This document shows positions 1-8,400 of a DNA stretch of 15,520 bases, piece after piece; positions within the stretch are counted from its first letter, which is position 1; each line of letters begins with the position of its first letter. A model generated the notes under the pieces. That model did no database searches. It was not told the origin of the DNA and saw only the letters and a program-made list of their open reading frames with translations. The stretch lies in contig JADHZB010001197.1 of NCBI GenBank assembly GCA_015657535.1, forward strand, positions 1 to 15,520, given 5' to 3'. A program made the translations under genes and the position numbers. The stretch comes from Nephromyces sp. MM_2019. Lineage: Eukaryota > Apicomplexa > Aconoidasida > Nephromycida.

Positions 1-240
1 GAGGAAGAGGAAGAGGGAGAAGAACAGGATGAAGAGGAAGAAGAGGGACAAGAAGAGGAAGAGGAAGAGGGAGAAGAACAGGATGAAGAGGAAGACGAGG
101 AAGAAGAGGGACAAGAAGAGGAAGAGGAAGAGGGAGAAGAACAGGATGAAGAGGAAGACGAGGGACAAGAAGAGGAAGAGGGAGAAGAACAGGATGAAGA
201 GGAAGAAGAGCAAGAGGGACAAGAAGAGCAGCATGTAAAG
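1..240. repeat. Purine-rich minisatellite with acidic-codon frame
   Basis: Imperfect tandem units of roughly 50-60 bp, made of GAG/GAA/GGA/CAA/GAT codons, fill the left edge. Read on the plus strand from base 1 the array is open and would encode a Glu/Gly/Gln/Asp-rich tail that continues into unique codons (QHVKLPS) and stops with TAA at 250-252, so it could be the C-terminus of an acidic protein entering from the left. A second plus frame (Lys/Arg-rich) and at least two minus frames are also open, so openness proves little. The minus-strand transporter gene should have an intron here, and intronic minisatellites are common elsewhere in the window, so I lean to non-coding repeat. I put the coding option at about one in three. 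Confidence 0.75.
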
Positions 241-565
241 CTCCCATCATAAGGTAGAAAGGAGCATAAAACAAGAGAATTTGCAAAAAACAAGTCGTTT
301 ATGTATGATGATATCTGAACATGCTAAACTACCTGCGATTCTGCTAGTATAACCATAAACACACACACGTGAACTCTCAAAAGGAAAAGACACATAAAAC
401 TACAAAACACAGATTCTCCAACACACACATACAACTACAACTCGACCAACACATTTCAGCGCACGTAGCCAATATAAAACCAAAAACCCCCAAGTCTGCA
501 ACACACACAGTCTCCGACACACAACCCCCCACTCCCACTACCACCTCCCTCCGCCCCCCACTCAC

Positions 566-3500
566 CCAGTATCCCAGCTCCAAAAGCCTGAGACCCCAGT
601 GTCATCACATCCTTCACATTTGGAATGAAATCTCCTTGAACAAACGGAAAGCCCACCAACACCTTCTCTTTCGTATAAATGTAGTAATAATAAGCAAAGA
701 AGCATCCACACACACTGAGAATCAAGATAGACGCTACGTAAACTAACCAGTAAGCTACCCCACAGTATTCAAACACATTGATGGCTAGATCCTCGCCTCC
801 TCTTAACACTGTTAAGCCACAGTTTATAAGGAAAATGCACACCAAAGAGAGCCATAATCCAAAGCTATTAGACCTCTCTAGCTCTAGGAAATAAGTGGGT
901 TTGAGCTCCCTCTTAAAGAGCAAGCGATAGAAATACTTTTGCCGGCGATATGAGGAGGAAGGGACCTCAGTCTCTAGGGGGGAAACTGTTTCTCCCGCTC
1001 TACCCTCCTTCCTTGTAGTCCCGTAGGTGGTGGTGGAATCGCTGGGTAGAAGAGCTTCAGGAAGAATAGCAGCCTCAGTAGCTGTTTGGTTGGAGATACA
1101 GGAGGCGTAGCTGGAGTCTCGGGCGGTGGGGAAGGAAGGATGTAGATCTCCGGAGGGGGGTGGGGAGGAAGAGGGGCGGGAGGGATGATAAAAACGGTGA
1201 GGGTGGGGGAGGTGAGAAGAAACAGAGCCAGAAGGAAGAGAATACTGAAGAGGTGCTACTGGATTGTCATTGCATAGGCCTTCTGAGGACGTATAAGCAG
1301 CCACATTCTGCTCTGGATTGGACATTCGGTGTTCTAATGCTTGGTGCATTCTTAGGGCTAATACTGTGTGTGCAGACTCCACCTCCTCTGCCTCCTTCTT
1401 TGAAGAATCCTCCAAAAAAGGGAGAGCATGCGGGGCTACCTCACTAGCCTCTACTGGAGCAGCTGATTGCTCATAGGTTTGGTGGCGAAAGGAGCTGGTA
1501 GAAGCATCGGCTACTGTTACAGCGGTGGAGGGGGTATCTGCGGGAAGGGGGAGGGTTGTGTGTGTTTGTGTGTGATGTTGAGAGAGAGAGAAGTGGAGAG
1601 CGAGAGACAGGAGGGGGAGCAGATAGGGAGAGAGCATAGTAAGATGCTGTGTGCGCGCATGTCTGCGGTTTAAACATTGCTGTATTCTTCAGCTTTGATC
1701 CTCTAGCGGGAGGGCGGATTTGCGTGTGTATTCCCATCTAATCCTACTGCCCGGTGATGACTGGCGGGTTTCAAACATCTACTGGAATTACTTTGTGTGT
1801 GTGCATGCAGTCCCATGTACTCCTACCCCATAGCCCTGCATAGCGGGTTTCAAGCCTCTATTAGAGACAGACCATGGGTGTGTGTCAAAGTTTTGTTCCA
1901 GCTTCATATGCCTACCCCCACCTTCCCTATCTAATCCCTCCCCCATACCTATTTAGCACTCTACTACTACCGAATTAACACACACACACTCCCACCCTAT
2001 ATATTCAGCATTGTACTCTTACCGCACACAACAACAAATGCAGACGCACACACAGACACTCACACACAAACCTGGAAATGCCAGATCTCTCTCACATCCA
2101 TCAGAAGACCCCCTGATGATCTCCTCCTTCCTCTCACTTCCAACGATTAACTCCACAGAAACCTCCCTCCTCACAGAGCCTTCTCCAACACTGTCCTGAG
2201 CATTACTAAGAGCCTCTTGTGAAACCTCAGGAGGCCTACTCTCTGATCTCAACACACACTCCTCTTTATCCCTTGAAAAGTCTCTTAAAGCATGCAAGCT
2301 CTTCTCTTTCTCTGATTTCCATAAGCGTATCCCTCTCACAATAGTCTTGTGGAGGTTGTAGAGGATGACAAGCATTAGCAAAATGACTAGCGTGAAAGCA
2401 GCGAAAATTCTATTCAAAACAACTCCCACTAAAGCTCCACCCATTTGGAAGGATCCAAGGTAAAGTAGCTGCAATTTACCAATGGGCATGAAAGAGAAAG
2501 AGAGAGGGAAATGTGGTGGTAGTCGTGCAGAAATTAGAAATGAGGGAGAGGTGGTGTGTGGGGATTTGGTATGTTCTGTGTGTTGGGAGATTGTGTGTGT
2601 TGCGTGTGATGAGGTGGTGTGTATTATGTGTGGTGAGGTGGAGTGTGTTATGCGTGGTAGGCTGGTGGGTGCTGTATGACGTGGTGGTGTTTTGTGGGTG
2701 GTAAGCTGGTGTGTATAGAGAAAAACAAACTCGCACACATACACACATACACACCTGTTTTACGTCTACTACCGGCCTATCAGCACAAGGATGGCGCTTG
2801 AAGTTGTTGAGGAGGAAACCTCCAAAAGTTCCACCAAACATGAGAGACTGCCCAAGGCCTGTAGCCTCGTGTGTGCTAAAGCTCATGAAGAAGATTAGGA
2901 TTGGCGTAAACATAGCACCGCCTACAGTAGAGGGAAACATGAGCAAAAGCCAGAGTTTTTCTCTGCAATAAGCTAATATGTACGAAGATGAAACAGCAAA
3001 CACACACACACGCACACAGTGGGAATGCGTTTAGGACATATAGAGAGATATATTGGCACACACACATAGAACTCCGCACCCATCCACACATCCACATATT
3101 AGCAAACATTTCCTCAAACACACATTAACATAAAATCCCAGCACACAGGACACTCATCTCCACATTGTTGCACGGCTAATCGCAAACCAATGGCAGCTAA
3201 GAAAAATCAGCACCACACACACACCATCACACACTCACCCACACACACACACGATCACACATTCACAGCCACACACACACACACGATCATACACTCAGCA
3301 CTGCCCACACACACATATGATTACACACTCAGCACCACGCACACACACCCCCACATACACAACGCATTTTTTTCCTGCAAAACTCAAACTACCTCCAACT
3401 CCAGCAGTTGCAGCCAGTGTGGATACAAAGATAATCAGGACAATAGCAGCGTAATCCCAGCCCTCAAAGGAGCTAATCGTGCGAGATACTTCCTCCGCTG

Positions 3501-4042
3501 CTGAAGACAAAACTCACACACATACATACTTTGGAAAAAATGCACTCAAAATCAGAAAGGCAGCGCAGAAAAAGAAGCCTTTCTACAGGCACACACTCTA
3601 CTGAAAGATTTTCTCTTCAAGCTATGAAATCAATTACTACGGTGATAACTTGGCAGAGGTGTATATACACCGATATGTGCGTGAAGTTTGGGTTGACGGT
3701 CGGTGGTAGCATATATAATGAGTATATGCGTAAAGCATAGTGGATATAACCGGTGTAAATACACCCCAAGGTGCGTGAGTATGGAAACTTTACCATATAC
3801 AACCGGTGAATACACATTACAATGTGCGTGTGTGTAAGGTTCATCATACATAACTGGTGTACATGCACCAGTTGTGTGTGTGCACCCCTCACCATACATA
3901 ATTAGTGTATAAAAACCCTCCAATTTCTGTGTTTATGCACACCCCTCGCCACAATGAAATCAGTAAGACGAAGAAAGCACTACCCTCCCTCCTCCCAACA
4001 CACACACAGGCCTATCAAAGAAAAGAGCGAGAAATTACCCAT
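566..4042 (-). CDS. TSUP (TauE/SafE) family membrane transporter, N-terminal half, 5 exons, 3' end off window
   Basis: Joined exons (minus strand): 4042-4039, 3500-3393, 2921-2755, 2468-2072, 1537-566. Every junction keeps reading phase (1,1,0,1; last donor phase 1), giving 550 residues before the gene leaves the window. The start ATG is split from its next codon by intron 1 and has a good context (AAAAGATGG). Residues 17-60 carry the TSUP signature: a membrane helix, then AGVGGGAMFTPIL. Then come GLGQSLMFGGTFGG and a conserved RHP..DRPVVD block (about 85-90), and GALVGVVLN with a helix at 97-130. A hydrophilic Ser/Pro/Glu-rich loop of about 300 residues (131-437) is much longer than in bacterial TSUP proteins. 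Further helices follow around LRGG (470-473) and CGVAYW (about 484-489). The last visible residues, SQAFGAGILG, begin the second TSUP repeat, whose GIGGG motif must be in an exon beyond base 1. The family exports or imports sulfite, sulfoacetate and other small anions. The substrate here is unknown. Introns are 286-538 bp. Confidence 0.85.
2531..2715. repeat. TG-rich degenerate tandem repeat in transporter intron 3
   Basis: Units of roughly 20-24 bp built on GTGTGTNATGNGTGGTGAGG, highly diverged, fill most of the 286-bp intron 2469-2754. In the minus-sense transcript this becomes AC-rich RNA. It ends close to the donor at 2754, and the donor itself (GTGTGT) is made of repeat-like sequence. 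Confidence 0.7.
3003..3360. repeat. CA-rich repeats in transporter intron 2
   Basis: The intron 2922-3392 contains CA runs and, at about 3206-3360, three to four diverged units of some 30-40 bp with a shared core (CACACGATCACACATTCA-like: CACACACACGATCAYACAYTCAGC). Transcribed from the minus strand this is UG-rich, complementary in kind to the AC-rich next intron. Confidence 0.7.
3658..3910. repeat. Degenerate ~50-bp tandem array with palindromic cores, transporter intron 1
   Basis: The phrase CATA(C/T)A(A/C)AACYGGTG recurs at about 3741-3755, 3793-3807, 3844-3858 and 3892-3906, a spacing near 50 bp. Several units centre on inverted repeats: GGTGTATATACACC (3658-3671), GGTGTAAATACACC (3752-3765), and ACTGGTG..CACCAGT with a 6-bp spacer (3853-3872). 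The array lies in intron 1 (3501-4038), directly downstream of the start codon exon. Confidence 0.7.
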
Positions 4043-5285
4043 CTTTTGACTGTTCTTGATTAGGTTGAAAGCTCAATGAAAAGGTGAGGTAGAAGAGAGC
4101 AGTATAAGGATCTCAAGAGATGACGCCAAACTCCCTCAAATTATAGGCTCCTTTTAATAAAAGGGGAAAAATAGTTGATAAGGTGTGTGTGTGTATATGT
4201 TTAGTGTTGGACTGTGTGTGTGTGTTGCTGTCATTTTTTTCTTTGGGGGGGTTGGTGTGTTGATGTGTTTTGCCGAGTATCTGGTGTGCACCGGTGTGTG
4301 ATATATGTGCAAGTTGGTGTGTTGCTCTCTTTTCATGTGTATTTGATGTGTGTGTGGTGTGCGTGTAGTGTATCCTGGTGTATTAATATGTGGTGGTTGG
4401 TGTTTACGCTGGTACATGTGCGTCGCCTGTATCTGGTATGCATGGGTAGATATGCTGATTAGCCTATCTGTGTGTTTGTGTGTGAATCATCTTCAGGAGG
4501 TATAGCAGTGCCAAGCAAAAAGATCAGATATATACACCCTTTAAATGGGGTTAACAACTGATTCTAGCTGCACACACACGCACAAAGTCGACTGTCGTGT
4601 AGGTGAAAGCCACAAGCATTCTCGGGGTGCTATCTGTAAACTCGAGCTGCAAACTTTCGTTCAATCATCCTGCGTGCGGGAATGTGTGGATGTGTGTGAA
4701 TATCTGTGTGGGAGCTTGTGGCTGTCGGCGTGTGTGCGTTAGTACCTTTGCATAGACGGCTGTGTGTGGTGATAACTGCACGTATGAATGACTTTGAATG
4801 GATGGCTGTGTGTGGGTGCTGCTAGCTGTGTGTGGTCGCTGGAGTGACGTCGGGTGAGTATGTGCCTATGCAGGGATGTTTGCGTGCTGATGTATCTTCA
4901 TGTGTGTTCATGTGTGTTCATGTGTGTTCATGTGTGTTCATGTGTGTTCATGTGTGTTCATGTGTGTCAATGGCTATCAGTGGGTGTTTGCTTAGGTGTG
5001 CATGAGGGTTTCTGCGTGTGTCTCTCACTGCCATTATCCTTCCGCGTGTGTGTTCTCAAAAGTTCAATCAATTGCGTGTAGCTTATCCCTCTACAGGTCA
5101 TCTTTGTGAGTTTCAGAAAAAAACTTGTAGCATCTATCTTACATGCGTGCGTGTTGTGGGAGTGAGTAATCTAATTGAGCTCAGCAGCCTCCTTCTTGTG
5201 TGTGCAGCCCATGCCTTACACGCCCTTTCCTTCTTTGTCACTCATCTTCATGCCTCTGTGTGCTACTCAATCAAATAAAGCTGCT
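4043..5285. other. Spacer between transporter start and the upstream minus-strand gene
   Basis: This 1.2-kb stretch should hold the 5' leader and promoter of the transporter (just right of 4042) and the 3' flank of the gene ending at 5286. It is mostly TG-rich low-complexity DNA (about 4181-4480 and 4670-5060). I found no convincing exon on either strand. Plus-strand frames in it translate to Cys/Val runs, which are shadows of TG repeats. Confidence 0.6.
4901..4968 (+). repeat. 10-bp tandem repeat TGTGTGTTCA
   Basis: Six perfect copies of TGTGTGTTCA occupy 4901-4960, preceded by a diverged copy (TGTATCTTCA, 4891-4900) and followed by a partial one. The unit is close to one DNA helical turn. 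It is a minisatellite likely to vary in copy number. Confidence 0.95.
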
Positions 5286-5448
5286 TTAAACGGATATGCC
5301 TGTGCTGCCAGATGCACCTGATTCCATCTGAAACATACTAAGCAGAACACGTATCTCCGTAGTAAAATTGATAGGAAAGGCAGCTATCTCGCCTAATATA
5401 TCTTCATCCTTCAAGGGAGCCACAAGAGGGCTACCCATAGTAGAACAT
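5286..5448 (-). CDS. Terminal coding exon of the unrecognised gene
   Basis: The acceptor TTTTGCTTTTACAG precedes base 5448. One frame is then open for 53 codons to TAA, while the other two stop within a few to a dozen codons. The translation (STMGSPLVAPLKDEDILGEI...) has balanced composition unlike the surrounding repeats, and ends MESGASGSTGISV. No homologue is recognised. Confidence 0.65.
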
Positions 5449-8400
5449 CTGTAAAAGCAAAAGAGAGTGCATGTGTGTGTGTGAAAATCTCCATTGGAAA
5501 GAGAGTTTGTAAAACCACCAGGAGAGATGGTGTATGTGGAAAGCCTTCATTAAAAGCAGTGTGTGTGCGTCAAAAACCTCGATCACGAAGAGTGCGTGCG
5601 TGTAAACAACCATCACAAAGAGAGTGCGTACGCAAAAACCCTCCAGAGTGTGTACGTATGAGAAACCTCCAGACTGCGTGTATGTGAAAAACCTCCAACA
5701 TCTCATGGTCTAAAGAAAATCTCCAAACAAAGGTGTTTGAGAGCATCCAGAGACACAAGAAAAACATCATTAAAAAAGAAACAGGAAAAACCCGAAATTT
5801 TCAGCTTCTTTCTCTTCTTTCAATCATGAAGAGAAGGATAAAAAAAAAAACCACAAATTTCATAGATTCTTCACAAATAAGCAAAGGAATCCCTCTGCCA
5901 GCAGGCAGAATAACTTCTTTGCAAAAAAATCGAACAAAAATTCTTCTACATAGAAACGCACACACACATCCCCATTTTAAGCGTGCGTGCGTTCTTCATG
6001 TTTTGATTTCAATGAATTCCACCAGAGGGAGGCAAAAAAAATCATCAAAAACTACTTAAATACACACACACGCACATCCCAAAAAAACACAAAAATATGA
6101 ATTTCCCTCATCCTGGAAACATATGCAAGAAAATCATAAAAAACGACCCAAACATCTCCCACACACACACACATGTCCGGCCACACACAAACAAATTTCC
6201 CTCATCCTCTTGCGATTTTTTCTAACAAAATTTGTCGGTAGTTCTACAATTCCTGTCCTCATAAAGATGAGAGTTTCATCAAAGCTTTTTTATTCATCAA
6301 TTTCTACAAGAAAAAAAGATGCACAGCCAAAAAAAATTTTTTTTCGTTAATTGTTGCTACAAAAACACTCTTTTTTCCCTTCATTTCCCCCTCTTGTTCT
6401 ACCAGTAAAAGCCACTGGAATGCGATGCACATGCGGGTACAAACAGATTTTTTTTTCAAACAAAGATGAATTGGGGGAAGTATGCAAAGCCTCTAAGAAG
6501 TGATGCTGATGTCTCACACACCAAATAACAGGCAAACACGCGTTTCCTCTTCAGAATTTGATAAATCAGTGGAAAAGAAAGAGTACAAGAGGAGAAAAAA
6601 CAGTTAAAATCCGCAATTATGCGTGCATGTTTGGTTAATAGATGAGCATGTTTTCAGAATATAGAAAAAACATAAGCAAATCACCAACTTTCAGGAGGAA
6701 GAGAGCGCAAACAACTTTCAGGCCTTTTGATGAGTAGAAAGCAACTCATTGCGGGAGGCTGATTAAGATAAAGTAGACAAAAAAAAACCTACACACACAA
6801 AATGGTGGGGGGAAAGGTAGAATTGTGCACTGGTAGAATCAAACACAAAGTTGGGGAGGTTGAATCGTACACTGATAGAATCACACACACAAGGGTGGAA
6901 TAGAGAGCATTAAGGGGTAGAAGGGCACACACACTGCGAGGAAGAGAATCGTGCACTGAGGGGTAAAAACGCACACACTGGCAGAATTGTACGCACTGAG
7001 GGGGGGAATCACACACACACAGGGCAATCACACACACGCTAGTACTACTACACACATAATCACACACACACACCGTTACACAATCGGACACACGCACACG
7101 TCTGCACTGCAGGAATAGTGCAAGCTACGATTTTACTGCTTGGCAATGCTAACAAGTTTCTACTACGATAAGCCTGCTAGTATAAGCCTACAAAGGTTAA
7201 ACCGTGTGTGAAGAATAAAAATAAATACATCAAATCTGGGATTGAGTGTGCTAGCATTGGACAAGCCCTTAGCAGCAAGCTGATACATTCTCAAATACAC
7301 ATCTAACAAGTAGTAGTTTTCGGAAGCGAATACACAGTGCGGGTGTATATACACCCACATCATCCTCTCCTGTAATTGAGTTGCCTGTGTGTATTGACTA
7401 TGCGTAGAGTAATAAAGTTGTTAAAGCATAGTCTCTCCGTAGGTGTTCCCTGGTCTGCTAGCTCCTATACATTTTTTATTAACTATGAGGATGGAGTAGC
7501 GAGATTTTATGCTCTTATTAATGCTACTTTATATGCGTGTATGTATGCGTGTGTGTATGTGTGCGCATGTGCGCGTGTGTGTGTGTGTGCGCATGTGCGC
7601 GTGTGTGTATGTGTGCGCATGTGCGCGTGTATGCGTGTGTGCGCATGTGCACGTGTATGCGTGTGTGCGTGTATGCGCATCTGGGTTTGTGTGTTGTGTG
7701 CATGCTTTACGTGTGTGTGTTATTATCCTTGTGCTCGTGCCTCGCTTCTGACGATTGGCAAATAAACCAAGCTACACACTACCTAAGCAGTCTCTTACAC
7801 TATCTCGTGATCTATACCCACGAGAGCTAGGTTTTTGGGGGTATTGTGTGTATTATGGTGTGTGTGCGACACATATTATGCAGATATTAGCTTGTTTTGG
7901 CGTTGGGGATGCATGTGTGCGCATGGGTGTACAAGTATATACGTGCGTGTCTGCGAATGTGGGTCCGGATAAGCTCATTTGCAGGTGCGTCTGTTGACGG
8001 GGCGTGTGCCTATGTGTGTACACCCATTTGTGTGTATGTTTGCGCGTGTATACGAGTTTGTGTGTGTGAGTGTGCACGCATGCGTGCTCCCCTGTGCGTG
8101 CCTCTTGTACGTGCCTGTTGTGCGTGTGTTTTACCTGTGTGCATGCTATACGAGTGTGTGTTTATGCTATAAGTATGCGTGTGCGCATTATACGTGTGTG
8201 TACGTGCTTCACGTGGGTCTCTTGTGCGTATGCTATACGTGTGCGTATTGTGTGTGCGCTATAGGTTTGTGTGTGTATGATACAGGTGTGCATGAAAATG
8301 ATGTACCTGAATCTGTTGTGTATATGCTATCCGCGTGTGCGTCTATGTGCTCACCGTCAGACATTCTCATGCTGAGCAACCTAGCTTGTATTATATGGTG

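Noticed and set aside
29..238. Lys/Arg-rich plus-strand ORF
   Set aside because: It is a frame-shifted reading of the GAG/GAA minisatellite. The acidic frame is the only one that runs into unique codons.
3190..3510. CRISPR-like array from the regular CA/GATCACACA units
   Set aside because: Units are diverged, have no unique spacers of equal length and lie in a eukaryotic intron.
7376..7830. Cys/Val/Met-rich plus-strand ORFs of 80-129 codons
   Set aside because: They are translations of the alternating purine-pyrimidine TG repeat. They have no domain, and all frames are open for the same reason.
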